NCBI GenBank assembly: GCA_020849665.1
Contig: JADLFX010000095.1
Coordinates: 1-47,862, forward strand
From: Planctomycetota bacterium
GTDB lineage: Bacteria > Planctomycetota > UBA1135 > UBA2386
Reading direction: 5' to 3'
Length of the DNA stretch: 47,862 bases
Below are positions 13,763-21,807 of the stretch, piece by piece. The position numbers and the translations under genes were made by a program. The notes beneath the pieces are model-generated. The model ran no database searches and was not told where the DNA came from. It was given only the letters and a program-made list of their open reading frames with translations. The stretch's first letter is position 1; every line of letters starts with the position of its first letter.

Positions 13763-16015
13763 ATGCGGGTCCTTGCCGCCGTCGCCGTCGCGCTCCTGTC
13801 CACCTGGCCGCCGCTCCGTCCGCTCTGCGCCCAGGAGCTCAGCGCGCCGCTGCGCTACGTGGATGGACGGCCGATGCTGCTGGTGACGCTGCGCGCGGGG
13901 GAACGCACCTATCCCTGCCACCTCCTGGTCGACCTCTCGGCGCGCATCCCGCTCCTGCTGCATGCCAACGCCGCCGGTGCGCTGCGCGCCGAACAGGTGG
14001 ACATCGAGGCGGGCGACGTGCGCCTGACCTCGGTGCCGCTGCGCGGCCAGCGCGATCGCGCGCTGGAACGGCTCACCGCACGCTACGCCGAGGAACTCAA
14101 GGAGGTGCCGGTGGCCGGCTACCTCGGGCTGGCGGCCTTCGGCGACCAGACCGTGGTGGTCGACGGGCGCGGCGCCGCGCTGCGGATCTCGCCGGCGACC
14201 GAACTCGAGCCGGAGGCAGCGCCGGCGCGGGCGCTGGCGACCCTGCCGGTGGATCCGCGCAAGGGCGGCGCGCAGGTCGAGCTCGGCCTGGGCGAAGGCC
14301 GCACCGGGCGCTTCGCGCTGCACACGCGCGATCCGTACTCGTTCGTGCTCCCGGACTTCGCCGCGGAGCTCGGCGCGCCCTCCGGCCGGCTGCGCAGGGC
14401 CACGCTCGAGGGCATCGATCTCGCTGCCTACGGGCCGTTCCGCCCGGCGCGCGCCGAGGGTGGCATCCAGGGCGGGATCGGCGGCCGGGTGCTGCAGCGC
14501 ACCACGCTGACCTTCCACCTCGCGCGCAGCCGTGTCGTGCTGGAGGCCGACCCGCCCGGACCCTATCCCGAGGACGAGGCCGGACTCTACGCGGCATTGG
14601 TCGCGGAAGACCCCGTGCCCGCGCTCATGGGCTGGCTGCGCGACGAGACCTGCGCGCGGAGTCCGTTCCGGGAGGAGGCGGCGGCGATGCTGCTGGAGCG
14701 GGCGCTGCGCGACCGCGACGGGCTCATCGACCTCGAGGCGGCCACGCTCGGCGCCCACGAGCTGGTCGCGGCCAGCCCCGAGAAGGGGCGCGCCTCGCGC
14801 GCCGTGCAGATCCTGGAGAGCCTGCCCGAGCGTCCCGACCTGCTCGATCTGCGGCGCGAGCTGATCCGGAAGGCCCTGCCCGCGGCACGCCACGACCTCG
14901 ACGGCAACGCCCAGCACCTCTTGCGCCTGCAGCTCGGCCAGCTGGAGCTCGACCGCGGCGACCTCGTGGAGGCCCGGCGCCAGCTCCTGGGCGCCGTGTT
15001 CGGCATGCCCGCGGACGGCCGCGCGCACCTGGCCATGGGCCGGCTGCACGAGAAGCTCAACGAGCCCGAACGCGCGCTCTCGCGCTACTTCCTGGCGGTG
15101 CTCGACCCGCAGAAGACCGGCGTGGACGGGCTGCTCGCGTTCACCGACCTCTACCGGCGGCGGAACGGCGGCGAGCAGGGCCTACTGGCCGCGCTCCAGG
15201 AGCTGGCCGAGGGCCGTGTTCCGGCCCTGCATCCCGTGCCGCGCCCGCCCCAGGACATCCGTCCCTCGGGCCGCGTCGTGCTGGCGGAGATCTTCACCGG
15301 CGCCGAGTGCCGGCCCTGCGCGGCGGCGGACGTGGCGTTCGACGCGCTCGACGAGCACTTCGGCGACGACGAACTCGTGGTCGTGCAGTGGCACCTGCCC
15401 ATCCCCGCGCCCGAGCCGCTGATCAGCGCCGCGGCGCAGGCGCGGGCGCAGCGCAAGGGCGTACGCGGCACGCCGACGGTGTTCTTCAACGGCACCACGT
15501 CGGTGCGCGGCGGCGGGGATCCCGACCAGGCCACCGAGCTCTTCGGCCGCTACACCCAGGCGATCGCGCCCCTGCTGCGCCTGGCGCCCACGGTGCGCAT
15601 CGCCGCGCGCGCGCGGTGGCAGGGCGAGCGCCTGGAGGTCGAGGCCGAGCTCCAGGGCGTCGCGGCGGGCCAGCGCCTGCACGCCGTGGTGGTCGAGGAG
15701 ACGCTGGTGTTTCCCGGGTCCAACAAGATCCTCTTCCACCACTCCGTGGCGCGCGGCGCGCTCACGCCGGGGCGCGGCGCGGAGCTGCAGGATGGCCAGG
15801 CCCGCTACCAGGGCCAGACCACCCTGACGGCGCTCGCCGCCGAACTGGATCGCGCGGTGGCCGAGGTGGAGACCCGCGGCCGCTTCCCGATCCGGCCCAC
15901 GCAGCCGGCCAGGGAACGACTCGCGGTGGTGCTCTTCGTGGAGGACGAGGCGAGCGGCGAGGTGCTGCAGGCGCAGCGCGTGCCGCTCGGCCAGGCGCGG
16001 GAGGACGGACGGTGA
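13763..16015 (+). CDS. Secreted protein: degenerate retropepsin-like, TPR and thioredoxin-like domains
   Basis: About 750 residues with a signal peptide (MRVLAAVAVALL...LCAQ). Residues 30-260 resemble a duplicated retropepsin-like aspartyl protease fold: LLVDLSARIPLLL with Asp57-Leu-Ser where active enzymes have Asp-Thr/Ser-Gly, and VAGYLGLAAFGDQTVVVDGRGAALRI. Residues 280-480 are helical with TPR-like repeats (AHLAMGRLHEKLNEPERALSRY). Residues 500-610 are thioredoxin-like with ECRPC (Cys516, Cys519) and cis-Pro in GTPTVFFNG, resembling Omp28-type modules. Beta-sheet sequence follows to the end. A protease role is doubtful; a redox or scaffold role is more likely. GTG 13745 is an alternative start. 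The stop overlaps the next gene as GTGA. Confidence 0.6.
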   Translation: MRVLAAVAVALLSTWPPLRPLCAQELSAPLRYVDGRPMLLVTLRAGERTYPCHLLVDLSARIPLLLHANAAGALRAEQVDIEAGDVRLTSVPLRGQRDRALERLTARYAEELKEVPVAGYLGLAAFGDQTVVVDGRGAALRISPATELEPEAAPARALATLPVDPRKGGAQVELGLGEGRTGRFALHTRDPYSFVLPDFAAELGAPSGRLRRATLEGIDLAAYGPFRPARAEGGIQGGIGGRVLQRTTLTFHLARSRVVLEADPPGPYPEDEAGLYAALVAEDPVPALMGWLRDETCARSPFREEAAAMLLERALRDRDGLIDLEAATLGAHELVAASPEKGRASRAVQILESLPERPDLLDLRRELIRKALPAARHDLDGNAQHLLRLQLGQLELDRGDLVEARRQLLGAVFGMPADGRAHLAMGRLHEKLNEPERALSRYFLAVLDPQKTGVDGLLAFTDLYRRRNGGEQGLLAALQELAEGRVPALHPVPRPPQDIRPSGRVVLAEIFTGAECRPCAAADVAFDALDEHFGDDELVVVQWHLPIPAPEPLISAAAQARAQRKGVRGTPTVFFNGTTSVRGGGDPDQATELFGRYTQAIAPLLRLAPTVRIAARARWQGERLEVEAELQGVAAGQRLHAVVVEETLVFPGSNKILFHHSVARGALTPGRGAELQDGQARYQGQTTLTALAAELDRAVAEVETRGRFPIRPTQPARERLAVVLFVEDEASGEVLQAQRVPLGQAREDGR

Positions 16016-17523
16016 ACGAGGCGGCACTGCAGGATCTGACCCGCGGCGTGGGCACCGCCCAGGACGAACTCCGCAAGCAGAACCAGGGCATGGCGCTGCG
16101 GATCGGCGCGGCGCTCGGCTGCCGCGTCCTCCCGGCGATGGCGTTCGCCCTGGCCCTCGGGTTCTTCGCGACCACCTACGTCCTGGGCAACGCGCCGTTC
16201 TCGCCGTGGCTCCTGCCCCTGCTCCTGGTGGTGGTGCCGCTCGGTTCGGCGCTCTCGCTCTGGATGGCGGCGGGTCGCGCGCAGGTGCGGCCGCGCGACG
16301 CGGCACTCGCGCTGGACGATCGCCATCGCACCCACGACCGGATCTCCAGCGCGATGGAGTTCGCGAGCGAGGACACGCCGGTGGCGGAGTCCCGCTTCGC
16401 CGCCGCGGCCATCGAGGATGGCGTCGCCCTGGTGCACCGGGTCGATCCCCACCTGGGCGCTGCGCAGCCGGTCGCCGTGCGCGTGCCCTGGCGCAGCATC
16501 GCCGCGTCCGTGCTCGTGGCGCTCCTGCCCGCGCTCCTGCCCCTGCCCGCGCCCGGTGTGGGTCCCGGCCAGCAGGGCCGTGGCGACGCGGCGCGCCCGG
16601 GCAGCGCGCCGTCGGAGCGCGAGACCCCCGCATCGCGCCCGGATCCCACGCGGCCGGGCGCGTCCGCGGCGGCCGGGGAGGAGCCAGGCGCGGGTCGCCC
16701 CGCAGGCGAAGTCGGCGCGCAACCGGCCCCGGCCGCGACCAAGGTCGCCGAGGCGGCCCCGGCGGGCGGGGCCGCGGCCGCGCGCAGCGCTGCGCCGACC
16801 AGCCCCACCGAGGGCGGCGGAGCACGCACCCCGCGCAAGCCGGGCGACGCCGCGCCCGCGGTCGGCGCGGGCGCCGGCGGCACCGGCCAGAGCGGGGCGG
16901 AGGCCAACGCCGGCCAGGAGAAGAAGGCCGAGACTCCCCCGCAGGCGCCCGGCCGCAAGCCGGCCCAGACGCCGGTGCGCGACGACAAGAAGCCCTCCGA
17001 GAGCAGCGGCACGCCCAGCGGCGCCGCGCGCGCCGGCGGCCGGATGGCCGCGGTGGGCAACACGCGCGAGGGCCAGGAGCGCACCACCGAGCGCGAGCCC
17101 ACCGGCGACACGCCAGACGAGCCCGTCGACGACGATCAGGACGAGAGCGAGCAGCGCGGCGGCGTGATGCCGATGCGCCGCGATCGCCAGAACACGGTGA
17201 GCCGCGAGCTCTCGATCAGCGGCGACGGGCCACCCAGCGACGGCCGCGGCGGCCCCACGCCGCCCAAGAAGTCGCGCGGCACGGCGGCGCTGGTCCTGGG
17301 GATCACGCTCCCCGATCAGGTCCGCGGCCAACCCAACCCCGGCACGGCCAAGACCAGCCTGGAGCAGGCGCCGCCCGCGCCGGAGCCCGGCCCGCGCGCC
17401 GGCGCCGAGCCCGCCAACGCCCTGCGGCCGCCCACGTATCAGAGTCCGGGCGTGCGCCCGGACGAGCTGCAGCCGGCCCTGCTCCGCTACCACCAGGCGG
17501 TGCGCGCCCCGACGAGGCTCTAG
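16012..17523 (+). CDS. Membrane protein with long Pro/Ala/Gly-rich periplasmic region, unknown function
   Basis: 503 residues. Two membrane segments lie at about 38-58 and 65-85 and a third hydrophobic segment at 162-178. Between them is a DAALALDDRHRTHDRISSAMEFA stretch, of a kind I associate with membrane proteins in MoxR/vWA gene clusters (a DUF4175-like resemblance, not certain). Residues 180-430 are low complexity, rich in Ala, Pro, Gly, Arg and Thr with an acidic patch DDDQDESE near 375. The C-terminus has a short ordered part with ITLPDQVRG and ends YHQAVRAPTRL. GTG 16012 overlaps the previous stop (GTGA), so translation is coupled. It is followed 44 nt later by moxR and presumably works with it. 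Confidence 0.7.
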   Translation: MNEAALQDLTRGVGTAQDELRKQNQGMALRIGAALGCRVLPAMAFALALGFFATTYVLGNAPFSPWLLPLLLVVVPLGSALSLWMAAGRAQVRPRDAALALDDRHRTHDRISSAMEFASEDTPVAESRFAAAAIEDGVALVHRVDPHLGAAQPVAVRVPWRSIAASVLVALLPALLPLPAPGVGPGQQGRGDAARPGSAPSERETPASRPDPTRPGASAAAGEEPGAGRPAGEVGAQPAPAATKVAEAAPAGGAAAARSAAPTSPTEGGGARTPRKPGDAAPAVGAGAGGTGQSGAEANAGQEKKAETPPQAPGRKPAQTPVRDDKKPSESSGTPSGAARAGGRMAAVGNTREGQERTTEREPTGDTPDEPVDDDQDESEQRGGVMPMRRDRQNTVSRELSISGDGPPSDGRGGPTPPKKSRGTAALVLGITLPDQVRGQPNPGTAKTSLEQAPPAPEPGPRAGAEPANALRPPTYQSPGVRPDELQPALLRYHQAVRAPTRL

Positions 17524-17567
17524 ACTCGCCCGGCCCTTCCCGACCCCCCTCCCCCCTCACCCTCCTC

Positions 17568-18545
17568 ATGACCGAGACCGCCTCCGTGCGCGCCGACGTG
17601 GCGCGCTTCGCCGAGTCCTTCGCCGCGCTCGAACGCGCCGTGCACCAGTTCATCGTCGGCCAGGAGGAGGTGGTGCGCGGCGTGCTGACCGCGCTCTTCG
17701 CCGGCGGACACGTGCTGCTGGAGGGCGTGCCGGGGATCGGCAAGACGATGCTGGTGAAGACCCTCGGCCAGGTCCTGCACCTGGAGAAGGGTCGCATCCA
17801 GTTCACGCCGGACCTGATGCCCGCCGACGTGCTGGGCACCATGGTGCTCGACGAGAGCACCCAGGGCGGCCGCGCCGTCCGCTTCCAGCCCGGGCCGATC
17901 CACACCAACCTGCTGCTCGCCGACGAGATCAACCGCGCGACGCCCAAGACCCAGTCTGCGCTCCTGGAGGCGATGCAGGAACTGCAGGTGACCGTGGGCG
18001 GGACCACGCGCGCGCTGCCCCAGCCGTTCATGGTGCTGGCCACGCAGAATCCGATCGAACAGGAAGGCACCTATCCGCTGCCCGAGGCGCAGCTCGACCG
18101 CTTCCTCTTCAAGCTCCTCGTGGGCTATCCCAAGGAGGGCGAGTACGCGGCGATCCTGGACCGCACCACCGGCGCCGGCACCGTGCAGCTGGAGCCCGTG
18201 TGCAGCGGCGCCGAGGTGCAGGCGCTGCGCAAGCTGGTGCGCGAGGTCCCGGTGCCCGAGAACGCGCGGCAGACCGCCGTGCGCCTGGTGATGGGCACGC
18301 AGCCCGGCAGCGACTACGCGACGCAGCGGGTGAACCGCTACGTCTCCCTCGGCTCCTCGCCCCGCGGCGCGCAGGCGCTCGTGCTCGCGGGCAAGGTCGC
18401 CGCGCTGCGCGACCAGCGCTTCGCGGTGTCGGCCGACGACGTCAAGGCCGCGGCCAAGGTGGCGCTGCGCCACCGCGTGCTCCTCAACTTCACGGCGTTG
18501 AGCGAGGGCGTGAAGGTCGACGACCTCCTCGCCGAACTGCTCTGA
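17568..18545 (+). CDS. MoxR-family AAA+ ATPase
   Basis: 325 residues. Walker A is GVPGIGKT at 53-60 and Walker B is LLLADE at 115-120. The MoxR-typical ATPKTQSALLEAMQE follows, then sensor 1 ATQNPIEQEGTYPLPEAQLDRFLFK, and a C-terminal lid with SSPRGAQALVLAGKVAAL (sensor 2 Arg). MoxR ATPases work with vWA-domain partners as chaperones that insert metals or mature protein complexes; DUF58, BatA-like and vWA-TPR genes are nearby. ATG 17568 has no Shine-Dalgarno, but TAGACT at 17521-17526 is a possible -10 for a leader of about 35 nt. It is separated from the DUF58 gene by a gene on the opposite strand. Confidence 0.95.
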   Translation: MTETASVRADVARFAESFAALERAVHQFIVGQEEVVRGVLTALFAGGHVLLEGVPGIGKTMLVKTLGQVLHLEKGRIQFTPDLMPADVLGTMVLDESTQGGRAVRFQPGPIHTNLLLADEINRATPKTQSALLEAMQELQVTVGGTTRALPQPFMVLATQNPIEQEGTYPLPEAQLDRFLFKLLVGYPKEGEYAAILDRTTGAGTVQLEPVCSGAEVQALRKLVREVPVPENARQTAVRLVMGTQPGSDYATQRVNRYVSLGSSPRGAQALVLAGKVAALRDQRFAVSADDVKAAAKVALRHRVLLNFTALSEGVKVDDLLAELL

Positions 18546-18561
18546 GCGTCGCCGGCCGGGC

Positions 18562-20763
18562 TCACCGCGCGCCGGTGCGGAAGCTCCAGGTCACGGGCCC
18601 GTGGCCCGGAATCGTGGCGGTCACCGTGTAGAGCGTGCCGGGCTTCAGGTGCGCCTTCGGGATCAGGCACCACGCGTCGCTGGGCGCCAGGACCGGGTTG
18701 GTGGGGTGCGCCGGGGTGGACACGTACACCTCCACGGGCTTGCCGGTGTCGCTCCCTTCGCGCAACACGAGATCGATCTGCTGGTCCTTCAGGAGGCCGC
18801 TCGAGAACTGCACGGTGATCGGATAGCCGAGCGTGGTCTGGTCCACGCCGGGCACCGGCTCGGGCAGCTCCGGGACGAAACGCGTCGGGATCCCCTTGCC
18901 GTTGGCGGGCGGCCACACGGCCAGGAGCTTGAGGTCGCGGGTCGGGATGGCGAGCGAATCGGCGTCGAGCACGGCCATCCCGCCCACCATCCCGAAGCCG
19001 ACCCGCAGCAGGCCGGGCTGGGTGAGCGGCAGGCGGTGGTAGAAGGTCGCCATCCACGCGTCGATCGCCTCGCGCATCGAGCGGACGCCGGGCGCGATCA
19101 CCGAATGCGCACCGGCCCACGCGCCCTCGACGGTGAAGCCCTTGCGGTCGGGGTACTCCTCGTGGGCATCCGGCCAGGCCTTGGCCTGCTCCGGGTTGGC
19201 GGCGAGGTAGGCGGCGTGCAGCAGGGTCCCGGCGGCCAGCCCCCGATCGATCCCCACCTGCTGCGGGGGATCCGCCTCCACCGGACGCAGCGCGAGAGCC
19301 GCGTCACGGATGGTCTGGAGGTGGGCGAGCACGGCCTTCTCCTCGGGCGTCGCCAGGGCCGCCTTGCCCGCGTCCAGCCGTTGCGCGACGCCGCCGCGCT
19401 CGCGCAGGAGCCACTCGCGCCACACGCCGTCGGCGTCCTCGAACGGGACCTCCAGCGCCTTGCCCACGGCTCCCTGGAAGGCCGCCGGCTGCGCACCGCC
19501 TGCCTTCAGCAGCGGCGCGAAGAGCTGGCGCTCGTGCAGGTACTCGACCCAGGACATCGCCTTGAGGAGGTCGTCGCCCTGGATCTTGCCCACGGCGTCG
19601 ACGAAGCAGCGCGACCACGCCGGGTCCTCTCCACGCTCGGCCAGGTACGCCAGCCAGGTGCGGGCGCCGCGCAGCCCGGCCCGCGCGAGCCGGAAGAACT
19701 CCTGCCGCTCGAGCAGTTCTGGTCCCGAGGCACTGGTCCGGCCCGCGCTTGCCTTCTCCGACCAGTCGCTCCATGCCACCGTGGGCATCGAGGTCCCCAG
19801 CATGCCACGACTCACGAACTCGCACTGCCCGGCGAGGAGCCAGGGCTGGGAGATCGCCAGGACCTCCTGGTGGAACACCATGACCGAATCGAACACCGCC
19901 TCCGTCGGAGCCAGCTCCAGGCGCCACCCCTTGGCGCTCTCCGCCGCGGCGAGCTGGCGCAGCCGCGGGAGCTGGTCGGCCCGGAGCTGGCCCTGCCCCG
20001 CCATCCACTCCAGGCCTGCCTCGTAGTGCGGGCGCACGGCGACGTGCACGTAGGTCAGCCGGGGCGTGTGCACGGTCTGCGCGGCGCCCCGCAGCCAGGC
20101 GGCGAACGAGCACGCACGCACCCCTTCGCGCACCGCGCGCGCGGCCTTCTCCGGCGGCCACACGGTGTGCAGGGTCAGGCGGCCGCTGCGCACCTGGGTG
20201 CCAGGGCCCCCGAGGATCTGGGTCAGGAGGGGGTGATCGCTGGGCCCGACCTCGATCGGCACCTCCAGGTTGCGCGCCGCGCCCATCAGGACCTGCACTT
20301 CCTGGCGCCGGGCCGCCATCGCCTCCTCGGCGGCGTCGCGGAACACGCCATCGACGCGCCGCCTGCCGAGCACGGACTGCGCCTCCTCCACCGCGGCGTC
20401 CAGCAGGAGCACGGCCCGGGCCGCCGCGAGGCGCTCGAGGTCGCCCAGTCTGGTCAGCTGCGCCGCCAAGGTCCTGGCCGTGCGCCGCGCCTGTTCCGCG
20501 AGCTTCTGGCCGTTTTCCCTGCCGCGCGCGGCCTTCTCCGCCCCGTGGTTGAGCTGGGTGCGCAGCGTGCCGGCGGCTGCCGGATCGAGCCCAAGGTGCA
20601 CCAGGGCGTCGACCGCCAGCATCGCCTCCCGCGCGAGTCCGACCTTGGCGAGGTCCTGCGCCAGGGTCTCCACCGGCTTGCGCAGCGCCAGGGGGATCCC
20701 CTCCTGGGCGGCCGGGGCGGCGGCCAGGAACAGAGGCACGAAGGCACGAAGTCGTCGCAACAT
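18562..20763 (-). CDS. Secreted CAP/SCP-domain protein
   Basis: 733 residues with a signal peptide (MLRRLRAFVPLFLAAAPAAQ). Residues 25-500 are mostly helical with Arg/Ala-rich repeats and no recognisable domain. At about 510-600 is a CAP (SCP/PR1) domain of the bacterial type: LHAAYLAANPEQ, then HEEYP, then GVRSMREAIDAWMATFYHRLPLTQPGLLRVGFG, with the typical paired His and the FYHRxPLxxP signature. The last 120 residues look like an Ig-like fold ending in YTVTATIPGHG...WSFRTG. The function of bacterial CAP proteins is mostly unknown. GGAG lies 8 nt before the ATG. It is convergent with moxR (16 nt) and divergent from the DUF58 gene (150 nt, no strong promoter motif), so it sits inside the MoxR/vWA cluster on the opposite strand. 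Confidence 0.72.
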   Translation of the reverse strand: MLRRLRAFVPLFLAAAPAAQEGIPLALRKPVETLAQDLAKVGLAREAMLAVDALVHLGLDPAAAGTLRTQLNHGAEKAARGRENGQKLAEQARRTARTLAAQLTRLGDLERLAAARAVLLLDAAVEEAQSVLGRRRVDGVFRDAAEEAMAARRQEVQVLMGAARNLEVPIEVGPSDHPLLTQILGGPGTQVRSGRLTLHTVWPPEKAARAVREGVRACSFAAWLRGAAQTVHTPRLTYVHVAVRPHYEAGLEWMAGQGQLRADQLPRLRQLAAAESAKGWRLELAPTEAVFDSVMVFHQEVLAISQPWLLAGQCEFVSRGMLGTSMPTVAWSDWSEKASAGRTSASGPELLERQEFFRLARAGLRGARTWLAYLAERGEDPAWSRCFVDAVGKIQGDDLLKAMSWVEYLHERQLFAPLLKAGGAQPAAFQGAVGKALEVPFEDADGVWREWLLRERGGVAQRLDAGKAALATPEEKAVLAHLQTIRDAALALRPVEADPPQQVGIDRGLAAGTLLHAAYLAANPEQAKAWPDAHEEYPDRKGFTVEGAWAGAHSVIAPGVRSMREAIDAWMATFYHRLPLTQPGLLRVGFGMVGGMAVLDADSLAIPTRDLKLLAVWPPANGKGIPTRFVPELPEPVPGVDQTTLGYPITVQFSSGLLKDQQIDLVLREGSDTGKPVEVYVSTPAHPTNPVLAPSDAWCLIPKAHLKPGTLYTVTATIPGHGPVTWSFRTGAR

Positions 20764-20913
20764 GAACTCGTCTCCAACACCCGAGGCCGCTCGAACGAAT
20801 CAGGGGACCGCGCAGCACGGCGCGGCGAGATCCCGAGAGCAGCGGCGCGCCCCGGCTTCGCAGGGATTTCACCATCCAGCCGCGGATGGTCCAATCGTCC
20901 CTTCCCCCCGCGC

Positions 20914-21807
20914 ATGTCCGGATCCGACCTCTTCGACCCCGCGTTCCTCACCTCCCTCGAGGCCCTGCGTCTCATCGCACGCCGGGTCCCGGCCGGTGGC
21001 CGCCACGGCGAGCAACGCAGCGCCGCCCGCGGCATGGGCATCGAGTTCACCGACGTACGCCCGTACACGCCCGGCGACGACTTCCGCGCCATCGACTGGC
21101 ACGTCTTCCAACGCCTCGACAAGCTCTTCCTGCGCCTCTACCTCGAGGAGCAGGACCTGCCGGTCTACTTCCTGATCGACCAGAGCCGCAGCATGTCCCT
21201 CCCCGGCCCGGGCGGGGCGGAGCGGCGCCGCACCGCGCTCCAGGCCGTGGCCGCGCTGAGCTACGTGGCGCTGCAGCACCTCGACCGCGTGGCGATCTTC
21301 CCCTTCGCGGGCGAAGAACTCGCGCCGCTGCCCGGCACCTCCGGCCGCGCCGGATTCCAGCGCGTGCTGGACTACCTCGAGCGTCTGCCCCAGGGCACCG
21401 AGACCCGCCTGAGCGAAGCCCTCACCCGGTTCGCCCACCGCAGGCTGCGCCGCGGCCTGCTCGTGCTGGTGTCGGATTTCCTGGACCCGCGCGGGCCCGA
21501 CGCCTGGCTGCCGGTGCTGAACGCCATCCCGCACCGCCCCCTGCTGCTGCGCACCGCACTGGTCGGCGAGGACCGCCCCGCCCTGCGCGGCCCGATCGAG
21601 GTCGTGGACTGCGAGACCGGCACCACGCTGGCGCTGGAGGCGGACGACGCGCTGGTGGCGCGCTACGCACAGGCGCACGCGGCGTTCGTGCGCCAGCTCG
21701 AGGACTTCTGCCGCGGCCGCGGCGCGGGAATGCTCCATCTGGTGGCCGGGCTGCCCACCGTGCCCCAGCTGGCCCGGCTCTTCACCCAGGGAGTCCTGAC
21801 CGCATGA
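20914..21807 (+). CDS. DUF58 protein with vWA fold
   Basis: 297 residues. The DUF58 signature is clear: FTDVRPYTPGDDFRAIDWHVFQR followed by LYLEEQDLPVYFLIDQSRSM, whose DxSxS MIDAS motif begins at Asp89. The later LVLVSDFLDP matches the third MIDAS part. There is no membrane segment, so it acts in the cytoplasm as a partner of MoxR. A weak TCCAAT hexamer near 20890 could be its -10. The stop overlaps the next start as ATGA (21804-21807), so it is coupled to the BatA-like gene. Confidence 0.9.
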   Translation: MSGSDLFDPAFLTSLEALRLIARRVPAGGRHGEQRSAARGMGIEFTDVRPYTPGDDFRAIDWHVFQRLDKLFLRLYLEEQDLPVYFLIDQSRSMSLPGPGGAERRRTALQAVAALSYVALQHLDRVAIFPFAGEELAPLPGTSGRAGFQRVLDYLERLPQGTETRLSEALTRFAHRRLRRGLLVLVSDFLDPRGPDAWLPVLNAIPHRPLLLRTALVGEDRPALRGPIEVVDCETGTTLALEADDALVARYAQAHAAFVRQLEDFCRGRGAGMLHLVAGLPTVPQLARLFTQGVLTA

